Part shown: positions 19,000-28,404 of the stretch, piece by piece
How the letters are laid out: each line of letters starts with the position of its first letter
Numbering within the stretch: position 1 is the first letter of the stretch
Assembly (NCBI RefSeq): GCF_006228385.1
Contig: NZ_CP039852.1
Coordinates: forward strand, 3,674,001 to 3,738,000
Length of the DNA stretch: 64,000 nucleotides
DNA from: Salinimonas iocasae
GTDB taxonomy: Bacteria > Pseudomonadota > Gammaproteobacteria > Enterobacterales > Alteromonadaceae
Reading direction: 5' to 3'
Notes under the pieces: model-generated
Database searches by the model: none
What the model was told of the DNA's origin: nothing
Seen by the model: only the letters and a program-made list of their open reading frames with translations
Position numbers and translations under genes: made by a program

Positions 19000-19014
19000 A
19001 TTACTTCATACCTT

Positions 19015-20394
19015 TTACTGGTCGGCGATAAAGATAGTTTTGATGTTGACGAACTCCTTTATGCCAAACCCACCGTGCTCTCGACCATAACCACTTTCTT
19101 TAACGCCACCAAATGGCAGGTTAGGCTGAGCGAGTGAGTAGCCGTTGATGTTGACCATGCCGGTATCAAATTCAGTGCGGGCAAGTTCGATAGCGCGCTC
19201 CTGGTCTGATGAAAATATACCACCGCCCAGTCCGTATCGAGAGTCATTGGCAATTCGCATAGCATCGCCATCATCTTTGGCGCGAATAAAAGACGCAACC
19301 GGACCGAATAGCTCATCATCATAAGCCGGCATACCTGGCTTCACATCTTCAAGAATCGTTAACGGATAATAGTAGCCGGTGTCGCTATTCATGTCGCCAC
19401 CCAGCGTGCAGGTTGCCCCTTTTTTGATAGACTCCTGAACCTGATCATTCAGTTTGTCTCGCAGGTCCTTACGGGCCATTGGGCCTACGTCGGTATCTTC
19501 TGCACGTGGGTCACCGACTTTCAGGTTTTTGAACTGCTGCACATAGGCATCACGAAATTTATCGTAGATTTTATCGGTAATAATGAATCGTTTAGCAGAA
19601 ACGCAGGTTTCGCCATTGTTGATAACACGGCCCTGAACACACGCTTCCACCGCTGTTTCAATATCAGCATCTTCAAGTACAATAAATGCATCGTTACTGC
19701 CAAGCTCCAGAACACTTTTCTTCGACTGGCTACCGGCATTTTCGCCAACTTTCTTACCGACTTTATCTGAGCCAGTAAAGGTTACGCCGCGCACTTTGTC
19801 ATGCTGAATCAATTCGCTGGCGGTCTCTCCACTGATAAGCAATGACTGGTAGACATTCTTCGGAAAACCGGCCTGTTCATAAAGGTCCTGAATCATCTCT
19901 GCCATGCCAAAAACATTATCGGCATGTTTAAGAACGGTTGTATTACCGGCCATAATATTAGGAACGCTATAGCGAATCACCTGATAAAGCGGGAAGTTCC
20001 AGGGCTGGATGCCCAGAATTACACCAATTGGCTGGTAGGAAATGATGGCGTTTCCACCCTCATATTCACGTTTTTCGTCTGCTAACTGACTTTCTGCATT
20101 TTCAGCAGTGTAACGACAAATCCCTGCGCACAGCTCAACTTCCTGATAGCCCTGAGCTTTAACTTTGCCCATTTCCTCAATCATTAATTCAACGATTTCG
20201 TCTGCGCGCTCGTCAATCTTATCTGCCAGTGCATTGAATAGCTTGCTGCGCTCTGCCAGCGATGTTTTACGCCAGCTGGTAAAGGCTTCATGTGAGGCAT
20301 CTACAGCCTTTTTAGCGTCATCTGTACTAAGAAGTGTATAGCTTTTAAGAGTTTGCTCCGTTGCCGGATTAATTGTTTCCACAGTGTTCGACAT
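19015..20394 (-). CDS. NAD(P)-dependent aldehyde dehydrogenase, succinate-semialdehyde dehydrogenase (Sad/YneI)-like
   Basis: This 459-residue ALDH oxidises an aldehyde to the acid, and its overall sequence is closest to the Sad/YneI semialdehyde dehydrogenase group (family-level inference). Visible motifs are the Asn of the oxyanion hole (GIQPWNFPLYQ), the cofactor-binding FTGSDKVGKK, the general-base Glu in LELGSNDAF, and the nucleophile Cys in NNGETCVSAKRF. The usual ELGG motif reads ELGS here. An excellent AGGAGG precedes the ATG at 20394. It appears monocistronic, with a terminator downstream. Confidence 0.85.
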   Translation of the reverse strand: MSNTVETINPATEQTLKSYTLLSTDDAKKAVDASHEAFTSWRKTSLAERSKLFNALADKIDERADEIVELMIEEMGKVKAQGYQEVELCAGICRYTAENAESQLADEKREYEGGNAIISYQPIGVILGIQPWNFPLYQVIRYSVPNIMAGNTTVLKHADNVFGMAEMIQDLYEQAGFPKNVYQSLLISGETASELIQHDKVRGVTFTGSDKVGKKVGENAGSQSKKSVLELGSNDAFIVLEDADIETAVEACVQGRVINNGETCVSAKRFIITDKIYDKFRDAYVQQFKNLKVGDPRAEDTDVGPMARKDLRDKLNDQVQESIKKGATCTLGGDMNSDTGYYYPLTILEDVKPGMPAYDDELFGPVASFIRAKDDGDAMRIANDSRYGLGGGIFSSDQERAIELARTEFDTGMVNINGYSLAQPNLPFGGVKESGYGREHGGFGIKEFVNIKTIFIADQ

Positions 20395-20588
20395 TATTGC
20401 CTCCTGATTTGAACATGTGTTCCAGCAGGTGCAACATCAGCGCCAACTACCTGGTTTTAGTATATTCGCTGATGGATCATGACGTTATCTGCAGTGAAAT
20501 GGTGGGTAACTATCAATTTGTTACATCTCGTTAAAGCACAAATTGCACGCTGGTGAGGCAGAATTTCATAGCCTTTTTTTATTAAGAC

Positions 20589-21134
20589 TCAAATACCGCC
20601 ATACAGCTCAGGATGATTAAATTTTGCTAATCCGAGAATAAGCGCCATTTCGTAAACTGACTGGCGGGTAGCCAAATTGTTGGTTAGCAAACTTATTGCA
20701 CCACCTTTTTGCTTTATATTGCTGGTATCAAATACATCATCCATCACATCGCCCAGCTCGCGACCGGCCTGTAATGCTTCGTAAATGACGCCGGGTAGTG
20801 GCATATTGGCGCTACGATTGATTGCCCAAAAGCCATTATGATAAATGGCAACATAGGCAAACGTCGCAGGCCCATCGGCAAAGTCATCAACACCCCCCTC
20901 AATAGCAATAAACCAGCTGGTTTCTCTTTCATGCTCGCTGGCCATATCTATACAGGCTTTCACACGGTTTATCGCACCCTGCCGGGTTTCAGCTTCAGTC
21001 ATTGGCTGGTCAGCCACACCACTGGGTACCGAACGGGCGCTTGTCGTCACCGACTCATTTAACGATTGCTCCAGTGCATGTCTGGCGGCGTGAAGCTTAA
21101 CCGGGTTTTCCGATCCCACTACACAATAAATCAT
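20589..21134 (-). CDS. yjjX: Non-canonical purine NTP phosphatase (inosine/xanthosine triphosphatase)
   Basis: This 181-residue protein of the YjjX family hydrolyses ITP and XTP, preventing incorporation of deaminated purines. Family features are the opening YCVVGSENPVKLHAA, ARSVPSGVADQPM, and IAIEGGVDDFADGPATFAY. E. coli YjjX is about 170 residues. The ATG at 21134 overlaps the yrfG stop (ATGA), so the two are translationally coupled and both act on purine nucleotides, a coherent sanitation pair. Confidence 0.92.
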   Translation of the reverse strand: MIYCVVGSENPVKLHAARHALEQSLNESVTTSARSVPSGVADQPMTEAETRQGAINRVKACIDMASEHERETSWFIAIEGGVDDFADGPATFAYVAIYHNGFWAINRSANMPLPGVIYEALQAGRELGDVMDDVFDTSNIKQKGGAISLLTNNLATRQSVYEMALILGLAKFNHPELYGGI

Positions 21135-21835
21135 GTTGGATTACTCCGGTTGTCGCTACTGACCGGTGCGGCCAGGATAGCATCCAGAAGCTTTGTGTAA
21201 TCGGTCACCGCCGGGAATGCATCAATCACAGTGGCAGGCTGCTTACTATCAGGGTTAGCAACAGCAAGCAGATGAGCAATACCGAATTGTTTTGCAGCCT
21301 GCAATATCGGCAAACTGTCGTCGACAAAAAGCGTACGCGCGGGATTAAATGCCAATCTGGAATGTAATTGTCGCCACAACGACTGAGATTCTTTGGTCAC
21401 ACCGAACTCATGTGTGGAAATCAGCGTATCTATGTGGGCATCAAGGTTTGTACGCTCTACCTTAAGCGCCAGTCCTTCCGGATGTGAATTAGTGACCAGC
21501 ACAACGTCACGACCAGAACGTTTCAGCGCATCAAGAAACGCAATTGTATCCGGACGAAGGGCGATAAGATGAGCGATTTCGCGCTTAGCGGCCATGATGT
21601 CGAGATTGAGTTGTTCGGCCCAGTAATCAAGACAGTACCACTGGATTTGACCACTGACCCGTTCATAATGATTCATCATCTGAGCTTTACACTCTGACAA
21701 AGGTTGCCCGGTCGCCTGTGCAACCGTACGGGGCAGATGAATAAGCCAGAAATGGTTATCGTAGTGCAGGTCAAGCAGAGTACCGTCCATATCAAGCAGG
21801 ACAGTATCAATTTCGTGCCAGGGCAGGTTCGGCAA
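21131..21835 (-). CDS. yrfG: HAD-family GMP/IMP nucleotidase
   Basis: This 234-residue HAD phosphatase resembles E. coli YrfG, which dephosphorylates GMP and IMP. The HAD motifs are I: DTVLLDMDGTLLDLHYDN; II: VLVTNSH; III: Lys in the GVTKESQS segment; IV: FVDDSLPIL. The start is a TTG at 21835 (MPNLPWHEID) with AAGGAA six bases before it; no ATG fits. It is divergent from nudE with a 68-bp gap, and is followed by the overlapping yjjX. Confidence 0.9.
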   Translation of the reverse strand: MPNLPWHEIDTVLLDMDGTLLDLHYDNHFWLIHLPRTVAQATGQPLSECKAQMMNHYERVSGQIQWYCLDYWAEQLNLDIMAAKREIAHLIALRPDTIAFLDALKRSGRDVVLVTNSHPEGLALKVERTNLDAHIDTLISTHEFGVTKESQSLWRQLHSRLAFNPARTLFVDDSLPILQAAKQFGIAHLLAVANPDSKQPATVIDAFPAVTDYTKLLDAILAAPVSSDNRSNPT

Positions 21836-21903
21836 GCGCGTTTCCTTCTATTGCGATAAGCTTTAGACTAATCACATAATAGCGAAGAATAGCCACGATA
21901 AAC

Positions 21904-22467
21904 ATGAGTAAAGTAGATCCAGCCAAAGTATTACCGCAGATTCACCACCGGGAAATAGTGGCCAGAAGCCGCTTATTTAAAGTAGAGCGTCTCGATCTAG
22001 AGTTTTCCAATGGCGCAACCCGGCAGTTTGAGCGGATGGCCGGCACCTCCCATGGCGCCGTAATGATTGTTCCCATGTTAGACGACGACACTATGATTCT
22101 GGTGCGCGAATATGCAGCCGGTAATCATTCTTACCAGCTGGGGTTCCCCAAAGGCCTTATCGACCCAGGCGAAGACGCAGTCCAGGCCGCTAATCGTGAA
22201 CTTCAGGAAGAAGCAGGTTATGCGGCCAAAGACTTGCAGGAAATTCACAAGGTGAACATGGCACCTAATTTTTTCAATTCTGAAATGCGTATTGTGGTGG
22301 CCAGAGATCTTTATCCGCAGCAGCTCGAAGGGGATGAACCTGAGCCGTTGGAAGTAGTGAAGTGGAAAATGAGTCATGCCGCATCACTGCTCACCCGGGA
22401 CGATTTTATTGAAGCGCGGTGTATTGCCGCTTTGTTTTTAGCGCAACAGTGGTTAAAGGAGCGGTAA
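21904..22467 (+). CDS. nudE: ADP compounds hydrolase NudE (Nudix)
   Basis: This 187-residue Nudix hydrolase of the NudE type cleaves ADP-ribose, AP3A and NADH in E. coli. The Nudix box reads GLIDPGEDAVQAANRELQEE, followed by AGY, with all consensus Gly and Glu residues. The surrounding SYQLGFPKGL and NMAPNFFNSEMRIVVARDLYP are NudE-like. It is 4 bp upstream of cysQ in the same orientation, the arrangement seen in other gammaproteobacteria, so they form an operon. Confidence 0.94.
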   Translation: MSKVDPAKVLPQIHHREIVARSRLFKVERLDLEFSNGATRQFERMAGTSHGAVMIVPMLDDDTMILVREYAAGNHSYQLGFPKGLIDPGEDAVQAANRELQEEAGYAAKDLQEIHKVNMAPNFFNSEMRIVVARDLYPQQLEGDEPEPLEVVKWKMSHAASLLTRDDFIEARCIAALFLAQQWLKER

Positions 22468-22471
22468 CACT

Positions 22472-23299
22472 ATGCCTGAAGATGACAGAAAGAAACTACT
22501 GGAACTAGCTAAAGAGGTTGCAGTCGAAGCAGGTAGAGAGGTGCTCTCTATCTACGACACAGGTGAGTTCAATGCCTACCAGAAAGACGATGACTCTCCG
22601 GTTACCAGTGCCGATTATCTTGCCAATGACATTATTAATAAACGTCTGCAGGCCGCTACGCCCGACATCCCCATTTTGTCTGAGGAAAATAAACACGCGA
22701 GCCTGGCCGAGCGTGAGACATGGCCACGTTACTGGCTAATTGACCCAATTGACGGAACCCAGGAATTCATTGCTCGCAGTGGCGATTTTGCGATCAATAT
22801 AGCGCTGATTGAAAACAATGCCCCCACTATCGGCGTTATTTTCTGGCCGCCCGGGCAATCCCTCTACTATGCAAGCAAAGGTGAGGGGGCTTTTAAAGAG
22901 GCACCGGGTGAGCACCGCCGGATTCAGGTACGTAAACTCGATGATCCCCACAACAGCGTGGTGATGATCGCGATTAGTCGTCGCCAGTCCCGTGACAAAA
23001 TCATGTCCCGTATGACTGCTAAACGGGTTTACCAAACCCTACCATTGGGTAGTTGTTCATTAAAATCCTGTTTTATTGCCGAAGGCAAAGCTGACGTATT
23101 CATGCGAATCGGCATTACCGGCGAGTGGGATACCGGTGCATCACAATGCATTGTAGAGGAAGCTGGCGGACGTATTCTGGCGGCTAACTTTGAACCTCTC
23201 ACCTATAATCAGCGAAAAACGCTGGAAAATCCTGACTTTGTGGTAATGGGCGACCAGCGCGTCCCGTGGCAGGAAATTGTTCAGTATGAAAAGGAGTAA
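22472..23299 (+). CDS. cysQ: 3'(2'),5'-bisphosphate nucleotidase CysQ
   Basis: CysQ removes the 3'-phosphate of PAP made during sulfate assimilation and sulfation. The 275-residue protein belongs to the inositol-monophosphatase fold. Metal-binding motif 1 is LIDPIDGTQEFI, the upstream acidic segment is ILSEEN, and the second motif is EWDTGASQCIVEEAGG. It lies between nudE and the YceI gene in a plus-strand cluster, whose next Shine-Dalgarno (AAGGAG) overlaps the cysQ end. Confidence 0.95.
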   Translation: MPEDDRKKLLELAKEVAVEAGREVLSIYDTGEFNAYQKDDDSPVTSADYLANDIINKRLQAATPDIPILSEENKHASLAERETWPRYWLIDPIDGTQEFIARSGDFAINIALIENNAPTIGVIFWPPGQSLYYASKGEGAFKEAPGEHRRIQVRKLDDPHNSVVMIAISRRQSRDKIMSRMTAKRVYQTLPLGSCSLKSCFIAEGKADVFMRIGITGEWDTGASQCIVEEAGGRILAANFEPLTYNQRKTLENPDFVVMGDQRVPWQEIVQYEKE

Positions 23300-23303
23300 C
23301 ACT

Positions 23304-23876
23304 ATGCGTAAAACTATTCTGACCAGTCTTGGGCTGCTGCTTTCAATGCCTGCCACTGCCGCATGGCAACTGGATGAAACTGAATCGACCATGCATTTTC
23401 TGTCGACTAAAAATGCACAGATTACTGAGCTGCATACATTTGAATCGCTTTCCGGCACCATCAGCGACAGCGGTGAGCTCACTGTCACCATCCCATTGTC
23501 TTCGGTGAATACGAGTATCGAAATTCGCGATACCCGCATGAAGGAAAAGCTGTTTGAAACCAGTCAGTACCCAAAAGCGGTATTTTCAGCTTCGCTTAGC
23601 CAGGATATTCTTGGTATGGCAGCTGGCGAATCAGGCATCTATACTGTTGAAGGAGCCATTGATTTACACGACCAGAATGTTGCGACAACGTTCAATGTTG
23701 CGGTTTCGCGTTTAGATGATGCTACCTTCCGCGTTACTACTGTCGCACCTACTCTGCTTAGCGCCGGAGATTTTGGTCTGGCAGACGGTGTCAAAACCCT
23801 TCAGGCTATTGCCGGACTTGATAGTATTTCAATGACAGTACCGGTGACCTTTTCTGTCGTTTTTGACAAGCAGTAG
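23304..23876 (+). CDS. YceI-family periplasmic protein
   Basis: The start is the ATG at 23304 with AAGGAG seven bases before it. The frame is open further upstream inside cysQ, but that is not the start. The protein has 190 residues, with a signal peptide MRKTILTSLGLLLSMPATAA and a lipocalin-like YceI domain that binds isoprenoid lipids in characterised homologues. Recognisable parts are AWQLDETESTMHFLSTKN, SIEIRDTRMKEKLFET and YPKAVFSA. It is the last gene of the nudE-cysQ cluster and convergent with opgH. Confidence 0.9.
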   Translation: MRKTILTSLGLLLSMPATAAWQLDETESTMHFLSTKNAQITELHTFESLSGTISDSGELTVTIPLSSVNTSIEIRDTRMKEKLFETSQYPKAVFSASLSQDILGMAAGESGIYTVEGAIDLHDQNVATTFNVAVSRLDDATFRVTTVAPTLLSAGDFGLADGVKTLQAIAGLDSISMTVPVTFSVVFDKQ

Positions 23877-23901
23877 TCGTCGATCACTCTGCCCTTCCTC
23901 G

Positions 23902-23930
23902 TGCCTGTAGCGATTATCTTGCTACAGGCA
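23902..23930. terminator. Hairpin between convergent YceI and opgH genes
   Basis: A perfect 10-bp stem TGCCTGTAGC/GCTACAGGCA (23902-23911 with 23921-23930) has a 9-nt loop and contains the opgH stop codon. No strong T-run follows on either strand, so terminator function is plausible but not certain. Confidence 0.5.
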
Positions 23931-25854
23931 ATGCACTTCGCTTCGGCAATGGCTTCTTTTTAAAATCCTGTACTGGCATTGCCTGATGACGCTCAGTTGG
24001 CAAAGCGGGGACAGGTGCATCATTTCCTGAAAGAGAAAACGATTTCATATCTTTTCGCACTCTCACCAGACTGCTGTTTTCATGATGCTCTTCGGCAATA
24101 ACAAAGATGCCCAGTCGGCGGCATGTCAGTCCGAATCTTTCACTACTGGTGAGACGAATTACCGCTGCGCCAATGAACATTCCGGTCAATACCGGTAATA
24201 ACCACAAAAACAGGGTCGGTGTATACCAGGCTGTAACAGCGCCCCATACCGTGGCAAGCAGCGTCATCCAACGCGTATAAACAAACGCATCTTTCCACGG
24301 CACCATGCGCCCCTCTCGGGCCTGTGCATCCCACCTGACCTTATGCCCGATCAGTACGCTTAGCACAAAGTAACTATGATAAAACATCATTATCGGTGCG
24401 ATCAGTACAGCCATAAATAATTCAACTGTACCGCCCTTGAATAGCGCAAATACGCCACCAAAGTCTTTTCGACGCTGTATCATCGCCAGCAAAATTCCCA
24501 GAATTTTAGGCAAAAACAGCAGTGCTATAGTGCCCCACAGTGTCCACAACATCATCTTTTCTTTTGCGATAGGCCAGTCGGGAAATAACTGATACCGGGA
24601 GGCAAAAAAGTCTGGCAGTGTAGTCGCCCTGATAATGGCGTCAGCGGTGCCCAGCATCAGTACTGCAAACAGGATAATTGATGATATATAAGCAAACGCG
24701 CCAAACAGAAAATGCATCCGGTTGGTGGTTTTTAGCCCCCTGATACCCAGCAGTCCTAGATGCTGAATATTGCCCTGCACCCAGCGCCGGTCCCGGATAG
24801 CATAGTCAATCATATTCGCTGGTACTTCTTCATAACTGCCATCGGTGTCGGTAATCAGATAGCATTGCCAGCCGGCGCGGCGCAGCAGCGCCGCTTCTAC
24901 AAAGTCATGACTGAGAATGTCACCACCAAAGGGAGCGCGCCCGGGCACCTGTGGTAATCCGCAATGCACCATAAAAGGTTCAACACGAATAATAGCATTG
25001 TGCCCCCAGTAGTTAGCACTATCGGTTTGCCAGAAAGACAAACCGGTGGCGAGCATTGGGCTATATAAATGTGCGGCGAACTGCACAAACCGACCGAAGA
25101 ACGAATGCTGGCGCACCGGCATAGGAATGGTCTGAATCAGCGCAACATCGTCATTTAATTCAAGGCGTCGGGCTAAATCACGCATGCGAGAACCTGACAT
25201 AACACTGTCAGCATCCAGAACAATCATGCCCTCATACTGCGCGCCCCAGCGCTCGCAAAAGTCGGTTACATTACCCACTTTTCGACCGGTATTCTTTTCC
25301 CTGCGCCGGTAAAACAACCTATTTTTGGCTTCATGAAGCCGTTCGGTAAGCGCTTGCCATCCATCGCGCTCTGCTTTGGAAAGGTCAGAGTCCCGGGTAT
25401 CGGATAGCATATAAAAATCGAATTTATCAGCATCCGGCGTTGCCAGTATTTCCCTGACACATGCTTCAAAGCCCACCATGATTCGGCGGGTGTCTTCATT
25501 GTACACGGGCATGATGATGGCGTGACGCTTGGTCAGCAGGTCGGCGGTTGCGGCAGGCTTAAGTTCTCTGCGCAGACTTAACGGGTCAATGTGTAACAGC
25601 TTCAGAACAAAGCCAATAATGGCTGTCCAGAACGCCATGGACAACCAGACAAACAATGTTACTGCAAGAATCAACTGGCCGGCTTCCAGCGCCGTCAATT
25701 GGTTTGGTCGGAATATCTCAAACAAGCTGTAAGTGGCCAGTGCTGCGGTGGGTAATACCAGCAACAGCATGATAATTAATCGGAAGCGTCGGGCCCGGGT
25801 AAACAGCTTATTTGGATTTTTCCTGTCTGCCGCCTTACTGTGGCTGGTAGACAT
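23914..25854 (-). CDS. opgH: Glucan biosynthesis glucosyltransferase H
   Basis: OpgH (MdoH) is an inner-membrane family 2 glycosyltransferase that makes the beta-1,2-linked backbone of osmoregulated periplasmic glucans. The 646-residue protein has two N-terminal spans (about 27-48 and 60-85) and a cytoplasmic GT2 domain with AIIMPVYNEDTRR, the metal-binding IVLDADSVMSG and the product-site DRRWVQGN. Several C-terminal spans follow. It is much shorter than E. coli OpgH (about 847), mainly because the long N-terminal cytoplasmic region is missing. The start overlaps the end of opgG by 20 bp. Confidence 0.93.
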   Translation of the reverse strand: MSTSHSKAADRKNPNKLFTRARRFRLIIMLLLVLPTAALATYSLFEIFRPNQLTALEAGQLILAVTLFVWLSMAFWTAIIGFVLKLLHIDPLSLRRELKPAATADLLTKRHAIIMPVYNEDTRRIMVGFEACVREILATPDADKFDFYMLSDTRDSDLSKAERDGWQALTERLHEAKNRLFYRRREKNTGRKVGNVTDFCERWGAQYEGMIVLDADSVMSGSRMRDLARRLELNDDVALIQTIPMPVRQHSFFGRFVQFAAHLYSPMLATGLSFWQTDSANYWGHNAIIRVEPFMVHCGLPQVPGRAPFGGDILSHDFVEAALLRRAGWQCYLITDTDGSYEEVPANMIDYAIRDRRWVQGNIQHLGLLGIRGLKTTNRMHFLFGAFAYISSIILFAVLMLGTADAIIRATTLPDFFASRYQLFPDWPIAKEKMMLWTLWGTIALLFLPKILGILLAMIQRRKDFGGVFALFKGGTVELFMAVLIAPIMMFYHSYFVLSVLIGHKVRWDAQAREGRMVPWKDAFVYTRWMTLLATVWGAVTAWYTPTLFLWLLPVLTGMFIGAAVIRLTSSERFGLTCRRLGIFVIAEEHHENSSLVRVRKDMKSFSLSGNDAPVPALPTERHQAMPVQDFKKKPLPKRSALPVAR

Positions 25855-27472
25855 AATTCCATACCTCGCTGATTTGCTTATCCTGATGATTCAGGAACAA
25901 CCGCATATCGACAGGCTTCTGCGAGTCCGGCATAAGAAGAAATGTCGCCCGCATTTCACTGTTGCCGTTTACTTTAAAAATTCGGGCCTGCTTCACTGAA
26001 CCGCGATTTACATCCAGTATCAGGTCAATTTCATCAGTGTCCAGACTAAAACCACTGGGCAACGTGAAATCAACGACAAATCGTCTGACGGTCTGCTCAT
26101 CAGACGACTCAAAACCTGGCAGATGACTTACCCCCTGACGCGTTCTGACGACGACCGCTTTGTCGTATAGCTTGGGCTCCTGATCTACAGTACGAACCCG
26201 GTAAGAAAAATAGCGACTTTGCCCTTCTTCCATCGATTGCTCTGGTACCCAGTAGGCAACAATGTTGTCGTGTATCTCAGCGTCCGTAGGGATTTCTACA
26301 ACCTCAAGTTTACCTTTGCCAAAGCCCTCTTTCGGGACTACCCACAGGCCGGGGCGAGCATGATAATTGGCTTCTGCATCCAAATAGCTATTAAAACTAC
26401 CATCGCGCTGTAACATGCCAAAGGCCTGCGGTGCGGTGTCACTTAACGCTGTAATTTGCAGTCTGGACGGGTTAGTCAGAGGTCGCCAGATTTGCTCTCC
26501 CTTTTCAGTAATCATCAGCACGCCATCGCTGTCATGTACTTCCGGACGATAATCATCGTGCCGCTTTTCGGTATTTTCGCCATATAAAAACATGCTGGTA
26601 AAGGGGGCGACACCCAGCTTGTTAATATCAGCGCGGGCAAAAAGCCACGCCTGAACATCGGCTTTAGTCGACTCACCCGGATAAAGCGTGAAGGCAAAGG
26701 CGCCTGCTACTGACTGGCTTTCCAGTCGGGCGTAAATCGTAATGGACTTATCATCACCAGGCTTTATCAGCCAGAATTTGGTAAAGCGGGGAAACTCTTC
26801 CCCTTCAGGCAAGGCAGTATCAATTGCCAGCCCCCGGGCGGAGATCCCGTACACCTGGTTTTTACCTATCAGCCGGAAATAAGATGCGCCCTGAAAAACG
26901 GCAAACTCGTCTTTATATTCACTATCATTCAGAGGGTAATGAATGCGAAAGCCGGCGAAGCCACTTTTTTTATTGGTCAACCCTTTGACCTTTTTGGCCT
27001 TTTTCTCATAACGGAACATATTGGCGTCAAAGGGCAGTGCGGACGTACTGTTATCGCGTTCTACTACAGTAACTGAGACCGGCTCATCGTATAAAAAACC
27101 CGGATGAAAAAACTGCACCTCGTAGGGGCTCTTGTTTTTCCACAACGCTTCTTTGGGTTTGAAGTGGATAGCCTTGTAGGCCTGATAATCCATATTCTTG
27201 AGCTTTTCGTCCAGACCATGGTCATTGGCCTGAAAGTCACTTTTTGCTGACTCTCTGGCTTCTGCTATAACCGATTCCAGGATAGGCTTATTCTGAGGTA
27301 AATTTGTTTCATCAACTTTCTGCGCCAGCGCCGGTGTGCTGCACAAGAGCAGGCCTGAATACACGGATGCAGAAACTTTTATAACGCTTTTACTCAAACG
27401 TTTCAGGGAAGCTGGAGTCGAATAAACACCCCCTACAACACAGAAGAAAGGGGACAAGCGACGTAGCAGCAT
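25835..27472 (-). CDS. opgG: Glucan biosynthesis protein G
   Basis: OpgG (MdoG) is a periplasmic protein needed for osmoregulated periplasmic glucan synthesis or branching. I choose the ATG at 27472, which has CGGAG seven bases before it, giving 545 residues; an upstream in-frame start adds 19 residues and lacks such a site. An N-terminal signal region ends near STPALAQKVDE. Conserved stretches include SPYEVQFFHPGFLYDEPV, GFAGFRIHYPL and FPRFTKFWLIKPG. opgG precedes and overlaps opgH, as in other proteobacteria. Confidence 0.93.
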   Translation of the reverse strand: MLLRRLSPFFCVVGGVYSTPASLKRLSKSVIKVSASVYSGLLLCSTPALAQKVDETNLPQNKPILESVIAEARESAKSDFQANDHGLDEKLKNMDYQAYKAIHFKPKEALWKNKSPYEVQFFHPGFLYDEPVSVTVVERDNSTSALPFDANMFRYEKKAKKVKGLTNKKSGFAGFRIHYPLNDSEYKDEFAVFQGASYFRLIGKNQVYGISARGLAIDTALPEGEEFPRFTKFWLIKPGDDKSITIYARLESQSVAGAFAFTLYPGESTKADVQAWLFARADINKLGVAPFTSMFLYGENTEKRHDDYRPEVHDSDGVLMITEKGEQIWRPLTNPSRLQITALSDTAPQAFGMLQRDGSFNSYLDAEANYHARPGLWVVPKEGFGKGKLEVVEIPTDAEIHDNIVAYWVPEQSMEEGQSRYFSYRVRTVDQEPKLYDKAVVVRTRQGVSHLPGFESSDEQTVRRFVVDFTLPSGFSLDTDEIDLILDVNRGSVKQARIFKVNGNSEMRATFLLMPDSQKPVDMRLFLNHQDKQISEVWNYVYQPQ

Positions 27473-27783
27473 GATGAATCTCCGAAAAATCAGCAGGACA
27501 ATAAGAAAAGTGCTGTAGAACAACAACAAGATATGTAATTTTCGACCAGTCAGATCAGTTCCCGGCAGGGTTCAGGTAAACCAGTTTGATACTAACAAGT
27601 CAGAAAAGTGTCTGAGATTTCAGACAGATATAGAGAATACCGGATTGAACTCTCCACGGGCCCATCCTGGCACTTACGCTGTAAGCCTTATAACACAAGC
27701 GCTAAGCATATACTTTCTACTTTTGGCAAACATGTTGCAATACTCAGCTCATGTTGCAAAAAGTAGTAAAAAAAGGATTCATT

Positions 27784-28323
27784 ATGCAAAAACGTTTACC
27801 TGTCATCGCTGCACTGGTTTTCAGTGCGTTCGCGCCCACTACACTTGCAGCCGTCAACTGGCAGTTTGTTGAGGGTGGTTACAGCGATCTGGATGCCGGA
27901 TACACCGATGCTGACGGATTTACGATTGCAAGCAAGTATTTGATGGACAACAACATCTACCTTAATGGTGATTATAAGCATTTTGACGAGTCTGACGCGG
28001 ATTTCAGCATGCTGACCTTAGGTGGTGGTTATCGCATGCCATTAAGCAGTCAGACAGATGCGTACTTTGGCGCTAACTTTGAACGCATCGACTCTGATGG
28101 CTACGACGATAACGGATTCAGCCTGAATGCCGGTGTGCGTTCGATGGTACTGCCGGAATTAGAGCTGGCTGGTCAAATAGGCTACTACGATGTGAACGAT
28201 GGTGATTTTACGATGAAAGTCAGTGCCAATTATTATTTTGCGCCACGTTGGGCGGTTGGTCTGAGTCATGAAGAGCTGGATAATTTCGATATTACTCAGC
28301 TGACTGCACGCTACACTTTCTGA
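27784..28323 (+). CDS. Small outer-membrane beta-barrel protein
   Basis: The start is taken at the ATG at 27784 (MQKRLPVIAAL), preceded by AAAAGGA. The 179-residue product has a signal peptide cleaved near TTLAAVNW, then alternating amphipathic beta strands with Asp/Tyr/Gly turns, and ends ARYTF with the C-terminal Phe recognised by the Bam complex. It resembles the small porin-like barrels of about 160-200 residues, but I cannot assign a specific family or cargo. It is divergent from opgG and ends before a good terminator. Confidence 0.82.
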   Translation: MQKRLPVIAALVFSAFAPTTLAAVNWQFVEGGYSDLDAGYTDADGFTIASKYLMDNNIYLNGDYKHFDESDADFSMLTLGGGYRMPLSSQTDAYFGANFERIDSDGYDDNGFSLNAGVRSMVLPELELAGQIGYYDVNDGDFTMKVSANYYFAPRWAVGLSHEELDNFDITQLTARYTF

Positions 28324-28366
28324 TAAACGCGATTTCTCCCGCTATACTCCCGTTGGGACAGTGTTG

Positions 28367-28391
28367 AGCAGGCCTTGTGCCTGCTTTTTTT
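28367..28391 (+). terminator. Rho-independent terminator after the outer-membrane barrel gene
   Basis: The stem AGCAGGC/GCCTGCT (28367-28373 with 28379-28385) has a CTTGT loop and is followed by seven Ts. It sits 44 bp after the barrel gene stop and 14 bp before the RlpA-like start. Confidence 0.88.
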
Positions 28392-28404
28392 GTAGAGGCA
28401 AACG

